From positions 3,700,001 to 3,764,000 of the forward strand of contig JAMKCF010000007.1 in NCBI GenBank assembly GCA_023634235.1: a stretch of 64,000 nt of DNA, written 5' to 3'. Positions within the stretch are counted from its first letter, which is position 1; every line of letters begins with the position of its first letter. Origin of the DNA: Pisaster brevispinus. Its lineage: Eukaryota; Echinodermata; Asteroidea; Forcipulatida; Asteriidae. Under the pieces are notes generated by a model that did no database searches, was not told the DNA's origin, and saw nothing but the letters and a program-made list of their open reading frames with translations. Made by a program: the position numbers and the translations under genes. Below, one piece after another: positions 1 through 13,600 of this stretch.

Positions 1-120
1 TATATACTCTTTCAAGGTCAAAGTAGCAGCATCTCTCTCTGTGATATGTGTCTTTGTTGGAAACTAAAGTTGGAATGAATGTACTCTACTAAAAAACCAA
101 CCATCCATGTGTACCATGTG

Positions 121-502
121 GTGTGTTGTGGCTGAACGGTCCAGTTCACCGAACCCAAGCTCTGGTGTTATCAGCAGCGGAGTGTGGGTTCGAATCCCGG
201 TCATGACACTTGTGCCCCTTGAGCAAGGCACTTGACCATAATTGCTCTATAAAAAGTTGGGATGGTAGTGCATTCTGCTCTACCAGACAGGCTCCTAGTG
301 GATGATACCCATGCCTACATCCTTACGGACTGTTAAGGGGGTAACCCTGTTTCAGCCCCAGGAGCAGTGCCTCTGGTGACAGTTGATTTGGGTCAAGACT
401 CCACAGTCTGACTAAGTGAAGTGATAGCCCTCACCTTGAAGTGGCCATCCGGCCTTGTGATGTTGGGCGGTTTTCTCATAAAATTAAAATAAAATAAAAA
501 TC
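121..502 (+). mobile_element. SINE-L copy (tRNA-Leu-like head)
   Basis: The head has a degraded A box (gtggctgaacggtccagt) and a B box ggttcgaatcccggtcatga, then cacttgtgccccttgagcaa as in the other family members. It ends in an A/T-rich AAAATAAAATAAAA tail. The body after 250 differs from the other L copies. Confidence 0.7.
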
Positions 503-1834
503 CCTTCATGATATATGCATCTTGAAAACTAGAGGATTGGAATGAATGTACTCTTCCAAAAAACATTGATAAGAGAATGACGGATCATTGTTTTTTAAGG
601 AAAGTAATTTTATACATGTGATAAAATAAGTGGGTTTTTTTGTAAAGTAGAAGATTGAAATGAATAATGAACCTTTCTAAAACCAAATGATTCACCATCC
701 ATTTATGACATGCTTCTCAAAAACTAGACAACTGAAATTTACTCTCAGTGGAAACCAGTTGATATACAACCCCTTTAATACAGACAGAGGTTTTTCCAGC
801 TGTGAGTAAAGTGAATGGGGCTAGGAAGGAATTCCTACCCATGGCGCAGAAGCGTCGACACTTCAGAAAGTCCCAAGAAAATAATCTTGGATGCTGTTTC
901 TTTACTTCTTTCAAGTCGAGGATTCTTCGGGTTTAGAATAAGAGCAAACTTTGGCTTGTTCAGCATAAGACAATGTTTTCCTTGCTACAGAGCTTAAAAG
1001 CATCGAGTATTATGCTGTATTCTTGCTGCACACTTATGCATGTCAATAAATCGTTGCTGATTGCCTTCTATGTAAAAAAACACAACATTTTGCAAATCAG
1101 TTTTGCTTGAATTAGTAATATACTTTTTGCTGATAACTTTTTCAGCTAGCATAAGGATCTAATATGTAACAGTTCCATAATTACACTATTTAGTATGAAC
1201 ATTGTATCACTAGATTTGCCATTTTGTGTTTTCACAATGTGAGGTATCATAATACACCACTGTACCAATGTTACACGTAGCACTACCATGTTGAAAAACT
1301 TGTGTGGTAAAATCTTTTGCATTTTCACAAAGTGACCTTTCTGTCAAACATGAAGCTTAGCGTTTTCACGAGGTGACCTATATTAATTGGTTTGTACAAT
1401 GGTGGGCAAAACTGTTTGTTTTTGTTTTTATAAAGTGGCCGGTGTGTTTAGGAATTATTTACTAAATAAAATAGCTGCAAGAATGAAAATATACTGACAG
1501 TTTTGTGCGAATGAAGATGTCAGCTTTATTGTTGTCTTAAAAAATAAACTTAAAAAATTGCAGACACTAAATTAGGAGTTTGGAAAATAGTGCAACTTTA
1601 TAATTTTTTCTCCAAACAGTGATTTTTGGGCTGTGGACCATGAGCGTCACGTTATGGGACCAGTGACAACATTGATACTGAGGTTCTTTTTATGTTTTTA
1701 CCAGTAATTGAATGGTCTTTTTTCAAATATTGTGTATGGCTTTTTGGATTTATTCCAGTCGTCTAGTTTTCTAGAAATTAAGTGGCGTTGTTTTTCAGTT
1801 CTATTGTTCATTTTTGTACGTCGTATGTTTGTTC

Positions 1835-2005
1835 GTTTGTCTCGTTTTTGTATGTCCACAGGCTGATTACTACAAGCCTTGGCATATCAAATCAGCCTCC
1901 ATACTGTCTCTGTTTGTCTGTTTGTCTGTTTGTCTTGTCTCTGTCTGTCCACAGGCTGATTACTACAATTCTGGGCTTATCAAATCAGCCTCCATGCTGT
2001 TTCCA
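1835..2005. repeat. Duplicated segment with TGTC microsatellite
   Basis: tgtccacaggctgattacta followed by atcaaatcagcctccat occurs twice, about 97 bp apart, separated by (TGTT/TGTC) repeats at 1905-1945. Confidence 0.8.
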
Positions 2006-2999
2006 TTCCTTGCTTTTTCAAGCGAAACTTGATACGTGTAACCTAGACTATCATATCCATTATTATATTACCTTGTCCATGTATTGTTTCACTTTGCTTA
2101 TGACAGTATGGAAAGAAATATACATTGAAATTAATATGGAAGAAATGTATTCATAAAAGGATTGTACATTAATTCAGCTTCTCATTATTATTATTTTATC
2201 TCAACCATTTTACTGTCATAAACACAACTTGTCAAGTAAATCCTACCTGTACTTTTTGGTTCAGCAAGCTTTAAAAAAAAGAAGCTTTCTTGTTAAGCTC
2301 ATATCATCAGCATTTTTAAAGTCCCAAATACTTAAATTTTAGATTTCATCAAATAAAAATATGTTTTGCACCTCAATTTTTTGGAAAGTGTACCGTGAAA
2401 TTGAATACTACTATGAACTTGTTCCAGCCTCTCTCTGCTTGGTTTAACATTCGCTATTTTGATCCCGTATTCTTCGGTTTCAGTTTTTCTCTCTCTTTCA
2501 GAATGAAATTTGATGCATCGGTAAACACATTTCTGAAGCCTAAATAGTCAAATTTAAAATGCCATTAAACCACGCACGTTTTTGTACATTCTCATGGTGA
2601 CCCATTAAAATAAAAATAATTTTTAACGGTTGATGATGATGGCCTGGCATGGCAAACAAATTATAATGGGTTCTTCTGTTGCCGCTGAGTTGGAAGTAGT
2701 TTTAGGCCTTTCTTTATTGGATTTATCTCTTGGTTTTTTGTCTACAGTGATGGATTTTGAATCTATTTGTGTCCAGAAATCTGTCATACTCTCTACCATG
2801 TTTGTAAATTGATTATTAAAAATATAAATAAAGGCCTATACAAACAATATAAATAAATGTGTATTTTTCTAGCCTCCTTTTTTTTGTATTTGCTTACCTA
2901 TTTTCTTTGATGATGAAATCACAAGTTGTAAGTTTCCCATTGTATTTCAATTAACCCAGTCTGTTTTCCCTTGTGGTTCATTACTTGATATTTCATTAT

Positions 3000-3600
3000 A
3001 AAATGTTGCATCCCCTGATAATCCTCTTACTGTCACTTCCCAGGCTGCATCACAAACCTGGGTGTGATTCCTGGCTGTATGCCACTTCTGAATGCCCCCC
3101 CCCCTTGAATAAAAATATTTACAAAGTACGGAGACTGCCAACATAGGGCTAAATATTTCAGTTGGTAGAGCATCAGCAACGAATTCCCAGAGGTCGTGGG
3201 TTCGAATCCCGCTTTTGTAACTTTTTTTTTCTCCCACAAAAATTGATTTGTAATGACCCAGACAGTTCCCCCCAACATGACTCGGTTCACTGTATATACC
3301 TACCCCCCCCCCCCCCCCCCCCGCCTAAAAAAACCCAACCCTTAAAAGAGTACCAGTGCTTTTGGCGTATCAGTGTTAAGGGTGTATCAGTGTTAAGGGT
3401 TTACCCCCCAAAAATTTTATGTTTTTTGCCATTTTAACACATCGGGTATCATGAAGGGGTGGTACACTATTGGTTATTGGAAGAGTACATTCATTCCAAT
3501 CCTCCTACAGTAGTTTTCATGAAACAACATATCATTATGTGATGGTACACCATCAGATATTTGAAAAATACATCTTGTAGATTTCAAGATGCATTTTGTA
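3000..3600 (+). mobile_element. SINE-K composite copy
   Basis: The tRNA-like centre tttcagttggtagagcatca with B box gtgggttcgaatcccgctt (3150-3220) is preceded by a block containing cacttcccaggctgcatcac. It is followed by a C-rich body, gtatcagtgttaagggtgta and ggaagagtacattcattcca. An inverted homologue lies at 6425-6790. Confidence 0.75.
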
Positions 3601-4599
3601 TTAAACTAACATGTGATATGTACATAGGTGCTCAGGAATGTAATTTCTACATTTTTTCCTGGAAGTCCTTTTTTTCCCTCACCCCCCAAGTAAATTAATA
3701 TTTTTTTATAATTAAGATCAAATTCATAAAAACATGACGATAAAACCTTACAGAATGCCCCAGATTGCAAAGTAGGCCTTTTAAAACCAAAGATAAATTT
3801 ATAGTAGGCTTAAAGTAGGCTTCGCGCTCGCAAGCTTTCGCGCTTTGCGCTCACAGTTCAGCCTATGACATCCCTGCATCCTGTTCTTACGGCTTTAAAG
3901 GGTGGAGTACAATGTGATTTTTCAGTTGACTGAAAAATTATTATTTTGTAATAACTGTACCAGGTTGTACATCATGTCAAGCAGCGACCCCTCTCCCAAT
4001 CACGTTTGGCCAGTTGGTTATGATTGTGGATTAAACTGGATTTGAACAGGCTTAGACTGTCTTAAGTGTACTAGGCCAGGGATTGGCAAAGATTGACCCC
4101 ACCTAACCCCCGGTGAAATGTCGGACATATGCAAGCTGCCCTCTTGAATCAGAGTACAGGATGATAATGTCACCTGACCCAGACACTAAATCTCGTTCAC
4201 ATCCCTCTTTGACCTAAATAATCCCCTATGTGTTAATGGTCATGTCAGTGTGAAAACGGTGTTTCTCTGATAGTAGGATCAGGATGACGCAAATTTTATA
4301 GAGCTTTTAAGCACTAGATCTAATTTAAAAGTTTAGTCTGAAGCATTCTCAAAGCCTAGAGAGACGTAGCCTTTCGTCAAGGCCTTCATGGCTTAGACAG
4401 CTGTGTAGCCACGGACTGACTGGAACCGGAGACTAAACGCGCGAATGGCGAAGCTACGAGACCATTTCCAACTTGTCAACAATTTCTAATGTTTTACTTT
4501 ATTTCTTGATTTTTGCTACCCTCTCAAGGGAGTAACAGTTAAATTTAGAAGAAAACAAAACCTATTTTCCTTTTCTTCCTTCTTTCTCTTTCTCCTCAG

Positions 4600-4690
4600 G
4601 AGGTTGAGCGAGAGATTTCCTTCCGGACCGAGGCTGGTTTCTACTACTCCTACTTCAAACAGATGGTGTTTGCCCCGTCTATCTCCGAAG
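4600..4690 (+). CDS. DPY19L3: DPY19L3 exon 1 in window
   Basis: Pyrimidine-rich acceptor ending ctcctcag, donor gtaagatt. Encodes EVEREISFRTEAGFYYSYFK and on through FAPSISE, the first luminal loop with the conserved FRTE motif. It ends in phase 1, and the split glycine is completed by the next exon 8.8 kb away. Phase 0 at the acceptor implies an upstream exon ending on a full codon. Confidence 0.93.
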
Positions 4691-7600
4691 GTAAGATTCA
4701 CTTTGGAGTAAATTAAACCAGAGGGGAAATCATTGATTTTTGTCGGTTGACCTTATTTTTTGTTTAGTTATAAAGTGCTATCAGGGTGCTTTCTGAGCTT
4801 CGACAAAAGCTACAGGTGTTGAATTGAGAACACGGATGCAAGCTGCCATCAACGGGGTGGGGAGTGCTGTTGGTGTTGCGGTACGTAGGCCATAGGCCTA
4901 TGGTTAGGTCACATAAAGTATGGATATGGTCTATGACAGTTTACCAATGCCATCCGCATGCTTTAAAGGAGTATGAGTGTTCTCTATGAGTGTACTTGGT
5001 GAGATTTTTTTAGCACTGCAGCTGTTGATAGTTTATGAACTATTTTGAGCAAGAATTCCCTTCAAAGTGATATGGTTTGGATAATTTTAAACTTTAAATA
5101 CATTTAAATCTGAAAAACGATTTACGCCTACAAAATTTCTCAGATTTCAGAGGGTTGGTGTCCATTCACGAATGCTGCGGCCAGAGATGTGGTTGGCACC
5201 AGCTGTTACCTCGGCTAAGCGTGGATGGATTTGACGTTCTTGTGAAAATACCATGACAGTGTTTTGCTGTTTTCTCAGCAAGTAGACACTGCATCTTTCT
5301 TTATAACTTCGCCTATAAATCAGGATTATGTTGACAAAAACCAACACATGACCCTACAAGCTGTAAGCTGCCAGTAAGCTGATGTATTAGAAGCTGTTAT
5401 TAACTCTTTCAGTGCCCGCTTTTGTGTGTGTTTTGAACCAAAAATGCCCAGCTCTTTGAGGTTTTTCAAAGTTCTGTAAACAATTTTTTTTTTAAGCCTT
5501 TCTAACCAAACAAATGTATCTTGCTGATTTTGTGTTGACTGGGTACATCCCCAAAATTATTTTCTTGAGTGATAATGCCCTCTCAAAATAACATGTATAT
5601 TATGGGTCGTACATGTACGATTGATGACTCTTTTTGAGTACATAAAAAAGATCGTACATGTACTACAATGGTGCTTTCAGAATACATAAAAATAGATCGT
5701 ACACGTACGACATTGTCACTGAAAGAGTTAAATGAAAACCCTTACATTTACACAGAAGTCAAGAAACCCTTGCAATTGAAAAGAAAAGTAACAAAACTAC
5801 AGTTGAACAACTTTCAGCGTCAAGCTCCACAATGAACTTAAAACCATTTAAATCTTTGCGTGTCATTTCCCCTACCAGAGGCAATGAATTGTACCCAATC
5901 GCCTTCTCAATTAATTTCTCCAGACACATATGGTTCACTGATCCTTGTCTACCCCTGAACGACATTTCGATCCATTCTTTCGACAGACCTCCTGGTGTAC
6001 CCCTAGAAGCTCAACCTGTCAAGCAAAAACTGCTCTGATCCAAATTTTGGCAGTGACAAATAATGCAATCACATTCCTACTCAGCTTTTTTTTCTTCTCT
6101 CTCATTCTTGAGTCATTTTTTTTCTTCTTTTGTCTTTTCTTTCATGTTTTGTACCTTGATGCCGGAAGTTGGAAGTGACTCATTCCCAAGTTTATTTGTC
6201 GGGGTTTATTTCTGGCTGACAGCATGCACCTGTATAATGCCAAATCTATAATTAGGAGAACAAAAAACAAAACCCCAGCCTGGTCAAGTGTCAGCTATTT
6301 CCAGACACCATGAAACTTGTAAGGCAAAGTATACCTTTGGTTTTTGGAACCATTGGATTGTCTGAATCCTATATAAATGTCATACATTAAAATTGACCTG
6401 TGAAAATTTCATTTAAAAATAAACTTGATGTATTTTTCAAATATCTGATGGTGTATCATCACATATTGATCCATTGTTTCTTGAAAACTAAGAAGATTGG
6501 AATGAATGTACTCTTCCAATAACCAATAGTGTACCACCAATGTGTTTAATTGGCATAAAACATAACATTTTATTTTGGTACACCCTTAACACTGATACGC
6601 GAAAAGCACTGGTACTCATTTAAGGGTTGGGTTTTTTAGGCGGGGGAGGGGGGAACTAACTGGGTTAATATAAATCAGGTTTTGTGGGGGAAAAAAAACT
6701 TACAAAAGCGGGATTCGAACCCACGACCTCCAGGAATTTGGTGCTGGTGCTTTACCAACTGAAATATTTAGCCCTGTGTTGGCGGTGTCCCTACTTTGCC
6801 GAAAAAACTGGAGTTGTTATCTCCATGCAGGAAGAATCATCCGTAATTGGTATACACAATCTGAGAAAGGTTTCATGCAGAAACGTTTCTCAGATTGAAA
6901 TGTTGTTGAATCCCTCTCTCTACAACCACATTCCCGAAAAGGGAATTGTTTCTCCAAATGTTTTACATTATCCACAGCTGCAGTGCTTCTTACCAAGTAA
7001 TTTTGTATAATCATTCATTTTTTGGAGTAATTACCGAAGGTATAAACTCCCTTTATAAGTTGTTACTTATTACTCTTTTAGATTCAACAAACAGTTATAT
7101 ATTAAGTTCAGGCCCCAAATTTAATTGAGCTTTTTAAAGGTAGAGTCATACTTTGGTAATGACCTTGCAAACAAATTGTGTCATTTTTAGTGCTGCTTAC
7201 CAAGTAAGTTTTTATGCTTATCAATTTTTGGAGTAATTACCAAAGGTATACCCTTTAACAAGAGCCCATGATACATCAAAAGCAGGAAATTGTGTCATTT
7301 CTAGTGCTACTTACCAAGTAAGTTTTTATGCTTATTAATTTTTGGAGTAATTACCAAAGGTATACCCTTTAACAAGAGCCCATGATACATCAAAAGCAGG
7401 AAAGGCTATTCTTAGTTTTGCTGTGTGTGTGTGTGTGTGTGTGAAAAGGTTAGCAGCGAGTGTCAAAGTGATTTGTGGGGGACGTGTATTTTCATTCAGG
7501 GATGTGATTGGTTTTGGTCTGGAAGCAGATGGAGGAACAAAAAAGATGGAGTTTGCTTTTTGTACGTACAGGAAATCCATTACGGTGCCGAGTGTAGGGT

Positions 7601-10600
7601 GAACAGCTACTGAAGGAAGTAATTAATAATATTAATAATAATAATAGTGACTTCGTATATAGCGCTCAAATCCATCATTTAGTGACGCTCATGGTGCTCT
7701 GCACGGTATGTGGAGCTATGTTTTGAAGTATGTGACCTTTTTCCTTTACATAGCACCATGTAATGGTTTACAAGGTGCTGTGGCGCAATATGCAGCCAAT
7801 CAAACCTGGGACACCGGGGCGAACCCCTCCTCTTTGCGATAAGTGCACTGGGTTCTTGTACGTGCATCACACAACACACGGGACCTACGGCTTTTTTATG
7901 TCTCATCCGAAGGACGAAGCAATATTGTTTTAGGTGTCTTGCATTAGGACAGAAGTTTCACGACCGGGACTCGAACCCACACTCTGCTGATCAGAAACAC
8001 CAAACCTTGAGTCCGGTGCTCTTATCCGCTCGGCCACGACACGCCATTTACATTCAAATCACTCAAGTCACTAACTAATTCAAGTCACTCCTAAAAAAAG
8101 TTACCTGTTTTTTTATGGAGCGGTTCTAAGGTCAAGTTCAATTTTGTGATGGACTCATTTTCAAAAAGATAGAGTCCTTATGAAAGTGGAAGAAATACAA
8201 GTCTCTAACCTTACGTTAAAATGGTACAAAGTGCCACTGTGTTTGATACCCTTCCTGTGAACTTTTTGTCAAAATCCCCAAAAGTTTGATGACATCGCAT
8301 TTCATATGGTCTGAACATTTTCACACAGAGGACTTTCAGTTCATTTCTGAATTTTGATTGTATTCAATCAAAACAGCATTGAATTTGATCTTTTAACTTG
8401 CGTAGAAATTCCTGTTTGGAATGTACAGACCCGTATTTGCTTTTGTTGTCCGATGAAGTCTTGTTTCAAATTTTGCTCTGAAAAAGAGTCCAACAAAATG
8501 GCATTTGACACCAATTTGACGTGAGGTTAGAGACTTGTAATATTCCCACCATTTTCACGAGGAGTCCTTTCTACGGGAAAATGAGTGGATAACAAAACTG
8601 AATTTGACCTTGAAGAGCCTCTGACTGGCACCCCTGAACAAAGATATTGACAAAATAGGGAGACCACCAACATATAGGGCTATAATCCCGGCCAAAATGC
8701 TTGGGCCAGTTGACACTAAACATATACCCTCCCCCATTCCTCCTCTCCACCGCTCAATGTTGTTAGGACCGTAGACTGTGCAATGAGAGCCAACATTGAA
8801 CGGGGGCCGTGGGGCGGGGGCCCTACAAGATATGGCCAGGATTGTAGATAGCTCAGTTGGTAGAGTGCTGGCACATTAATCCAGAGGTCTGAAGTTCAAG
8901 TCCCGCTTTAGTCAGTTTATTTTTGTTCAACCAAAAACATTTAAGACTAGTGACATTGGGGTTTGTATACAATAGCTGCGTCAACATCATTGGCAGGGCT
9001 CGTAATTTACACTGGACCGCCGGCCCAAGGCCAGTGATTGTAGCATCTGGCCAGTAAACTCATGACTGGAAATGTCTGGTGGTCTTGTGTCTTTGTTCAA
9101 ATGTTGACTTTCAGTCTGATATGAATCTTTCAATTCTGTTGAGTAATGAAGAATTCTTACCCATATTACAAACGTGATATATCTTCTTTTAGTGCTCATT
9201 CAAATCAGAACAGTTCAAGTGTTGAACTGTGTAGGTGTGTGTCCCCCCCCCCCCCCACCCATCTCATTTAAATTCTGGTATTGTGAAACAAATTTCTCAT
9301 TTAGTAAACATTTCAAGCTACAAGCCCTATGGTCTTTTATTTTTTTCCCCCCAACTTCGAGCACTGATTGGTTGGCTGGCCTGTGATGTATTGAAAAATG
9401 TGATGCTATACCATTTATGGCAATGGCTTTGTCAATATCTTTTCATTATGAGGAGTGCCCATGGAATACCTACAAGGTACCGGTAGGGCAGGGCGGTAAG
9501 AGATACCTAGTTGACCCACTTCTGATCACATTCTGTCGAAATTGAAACTAGACATTTGTAATTCAATCGGGAAGAAATCTTTACACGTGTAAACTGAACC
9601 TCGCCTGCCCTTTTTGTATCCCTGTATAGCCCTCTCTGGTGGGATTGAATTAACTTTGTTCTCGTCATTCGCAAAAAATAATAACTGTTTTTTTATATAG
9701 CACTTTATCTACAGGCGTCCCAAAGTGCTAGTTATTTATTTCCAGACAGGTTTTTGAAGTTTCTGAATTATGAGACCCATGAATGTAACACATTGTAGTG
9801 GTTTACAAGGCGCTGCATGGCGGTGCTTTCAGCAGCCACTGCCAGAAACACCGGGGGCAAACCCCTTCCCTCTTCGATAAGTGTAACTGGTATTTTTTGA
9901 CATGCAGTATACAACACATGGGACCTATGGCTTTATGTCACGTCCGAAGGACGAAGCAATAGTGGTTAAGTGTCTTGCTTAAGAACAAAAGTGTCAAGAC
10001 CGGGACTCGAACCCACACTCTGCTGATCAGAAACACCAGAGCTTAAGTCCAGTGCACTTGACTGTCGGCCACAACATGTTGTATGTTCAATCAATCAATG
10101 TTCACGTCAAGACAGAAAATAGTTGGAGTAAGAACAATAAGACAACTATTGACGGTAATTTGCGTTGTATGTATTTTACAATAGTTTGGGTTTGGAAGGT
10201 CGTTGGTTCAAGTCCCACTCCAGTCAATTTTTTCTTTGTTCAAACCCAAATTATAAAAAACTTTACCTAGTCACTTTCCCTTGTGGTTTATTACTTGATA
10301 TTGTACAATAGACCTTATGCACATGACGTCATTTCAGTAGGGCGCCCTCACCTAGAGGTCAAAAGGAGGTTAATTGTTCATTGGCCAATCCTGTGTGCCG
10401 CGCGTGCAAATCTGTGCGGTTCGATTGTTTTGTCACCGTTTTACCTCTAAGATGGCGCTTGGATGACGTCAATGCAGTCCATAGAAAAGTAACAGAGAAC
10501 AGAGGGCGGCAAAGATGTGGAGGAGGTTTGTAAAAAGCAGTGCTTGTTATGTGCAAGCATCCTCGTTCATGACGTTGGTATTTTCTGTGCTTTTGGTGAT

Positions 10601-13600
10601 TGTTTATTCATCCATAACTTAAGTTTTGAAGCACAGAGAAAACAATACCATGAACTTTAAACAATAGAAAATGGTATGCAGTTCTATCGTTTCAAGGGAT
10701 GAAAAGTCAACAAACACAAACATGTTGCAATATTAGACCAGTGAGAAGTAGTCCAGGGCTCGAATTTGGGGGGAAAATCCGCAAGACTGCAGGACTTGTA
10801 GCTCAGAATCTTCATTGGACCAGGATTTCATTTACAAGACCAGAATCAAAATGAAAAGAGACTACAATAAAAATGACAACATGTCTTTATCATCTTAACT
10901 GTTTCATTTGAACAAACCACTAGGAGAAGGTTTATCTCTTCCGTTTCATGGGTGATACTCAGCAGGATTGAAAGATATTTGTGAGACTCAAACTCAACAT
11001 TTGAACATCTTCTTTTGAGACAAAGATGTTCAATTGAAAAAAGAAACCTAAGACCGCCGGACTTGTTCTGTCTTGAGCTTACTGGCCCGGCACTGAAATC
11101 ACTGGCCTCAGGCCAGTGGTCCAGTGTAAAATTCGAGCCCTTGGCTAGATTCAGGTCACTGCCTATGAATAACTATAGTAGTAAACTTGTTGGTACAGGG
11201 AGAAGTGTTGGCTCCGAGAAGAACTAGTCTTAAGTTTTGAACAGTATATTCTGCTCGTCATTCTCCTGGAGACGATCAGAGTATAGGCCTACTGTTGGAA
11301 ACGTCGAGACCACACCGGTTCTCCTCAGAGCCAACACTTCTCCCAAAAGAATTTTATATATGGTTGGACCCGCGAGTTTACTACTAAAGTTATTCTTTTG
11401 ATCTACACCATGCAAAGCTTTAAACATCACTCATCTTCCTGCCTGTTAGCCTTGTCCAAGGCTCTTTACGCAAGCACCCCGCTTTGAATTCACCAGTACA
11501 GTATACCGTGGGGTCGAAGCAGGGTTTTTCAACCTCGTACCAAAAAATGAAGCTGAAACAGAGCCTTGTTCCCACTGTAAATGGCAGCTTCAGCAGGGAT
11601 TCCAGCGCTAATTACGTATGCTGGAATCGGATATTGAATATTCATTTCCAGTACTGGCCGGATAAGCGTCCAATCATGAACTCTCGTTTAATGATGATTG
11701 GCATTTCTAATTTATGTAGTTTTCACCTTGCCACTATACATTAACCAATGAGCATACACCTTCGAGAAATATTAGCATAAAGCAACTCTGCCCACAATCT
11801 GACCTTTTTACAGTGGGAACAAGGCTCTGTTTCGGCCTCGTTTTTTGGTACAAGGTTAAAAATCCATGCTTCGACCCCACGGTATATACTGTATATCAAG
11901 TACTGCAGTACCGTGCCAGTATTGTTATGCTACCTGGTGAATTAAAAGCGGGGTGCTTGCGTAAAGAGCCTTGGACAAGGCTAACTACCTGTTAGGCTTG
12001 TATATAAAATTGAAGAACAAAAAGCAACAATAATATAATTTAACAATAATTGCCTCAAATTTGTGTAACCTGGCTTACCGTTATATTTTTGAATTATTTA
12101 CTTATTTTAATAATATGAACAAAATGTGTATTTTCGAAATTGTAAGAAAACCAGGAAACCCCCCGCCCCACATCTTTCAGGAAAGTTTGCTTGATATGAA
12201 CATATTTTTAAGTAACCTTAATTTCTTTGACCTCTGCCATATTTTATCAGCTGCTTCCGTGATTTCTTTAATTCACCCAAGTATCCCTCTGCGAAAACCT
12301 TGGATCAAAGTCATTTCCAATTCCATGGATAATCATTATCTATAAACATTCAGTAATAAGATGTTTCCTGTCCAGGAAAACAGTCGTCTGTGTACAACTT
12401 GTCAGTTTATCAACAGGGGGTCCTAACCCAAACCCCCTGTTGATTCACACTGCGCAAAAAGTGTCTCGTTCAAGGTCTTTGAATTAATCCACGGTGACTG
12501 TCTGTGGATCCTTTACGTCATTCGCAGTTAAGAGTTGATGGAGATAAAAGCTGGTGTACACCACAGGGCGCTGTAGGAGCTGGGTCACATCAGAGAGCCC
12601 CCTAGTGATCCATGAACTGGCCCAGATAACCCATGCAACCCAGAAAGCCCAGAAGTCTAAAGGGGTGTGGGCAGTGGGTGTGGGTGTCTTTCAAATCTGA
12701 AGAACCTGATGTAATCTGCAGGCATGATATTCTTCCTACTTAAGTCTAATTTATGATTTGTTTTGCCCTTGGGAAAAATCAGAAATATTGTGATTAAGTA
12801 GCCTGAAAAGTCTTCTAAAAGCCTACACTATGTGTACATGTAGGTCAGCCCTTGTACTCAATGCCTGCGCATTTCCATTTGGTCTGCTTTACCTTTTCAA
12901 TGGTGTCCTTGACTTTTATTTTCTCTTGTATTTTGTCAAGGTGAACTTTATCCCGTATTGTTAAATGGACCGTTTTTCTCTTCACAGCTCACACTGTTGT
13001 TCTCAATTTGTTGTAGTTCAAGTTTCTGCTCTATAATTAATAGTTGTTAGGATGCATTGGTTGTACACTCTTCTTTGGTCTTGTTTGAATCTTGCTGTGA
13101 TGTATCACAAGAGCAACAATATAAACCTAAAATACTATCTGGAAATCTGAGATGCGAATGTTTTTATTTAATGCACCCCTTTTTTCTTTACCTTATAAAG
13201 ATAATTTTTCTGGTCCAGTAACATTATAGCCTGGAATTACACGGAGGCCTCATAAGCCATGGCCTCTGATGCCATTGGTCTTGGCTTTCATGGCCCTTCA
13301 AAAGTTTTCCAAAGACTAGCCCTTTGCAGAAAGAAAATGGCCTTGCCCTCTCAAAGATGAAATTCCAGGCCTGCTGTAAGACGTCAAGCTTAATGGAAAT
13401 GGCGCTGACCTTCACAGTGCCAGTGTTGTTTTACCATCCTATTTAATTTTCTCTGATCGCAGGTCTGTACGCATTGACGCACGACAACGACACTGAGAGT
13501 TGGAGGACGATTAACACGCTTGAACGATTTAACATTTACCAAGAAGTCATCCTCAGCATCATCTACAGAGCTCTGTCTCTCGTTCAGGTAAACAAATTTT

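Larger units (their letters stand above)
1..4599. other. DPY19L3 upstream intron (partial)
   Basis: No exon for the missing N-terminus found. Holds a SINE at 121-502, a duplicated segment at 1835-2005, a SINE-K copy at 3000-3600 with a 20-base poly-C run (3303-3322), and AT-rich single-copy sequence. The pieces at 60-120 and 520-570 share a GGAATGAATGTACTCT motif with the 3.5 kb and 6.5 kb repeats. Confidence 0.7.
4691..13462. other. DPY19L3 intron between window exons 1 and 2, repeat-dense
   Basis: 8.8 kb without exons. Contains, in order, foldback elements (about 4960-5365), a TTAA-flanked MITE, SINEs at 6425-6790, 7619-8045, 8620-8935 and 9672-10079, a YY1/CRE-bearing repeat, and three MITEs between 10752 and 11995. 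12000-13460 shows no recognisable repeat or gene. Confidence 0.75.

Noticed and set aside
2245..2275. Missing DPY19L3 upstream exon (TFWFSKL-like reading)
   Set aside because: Superficially like the expected LWFSNIK, but the flanking codons do not match, there is no donor and a stop follows at once.
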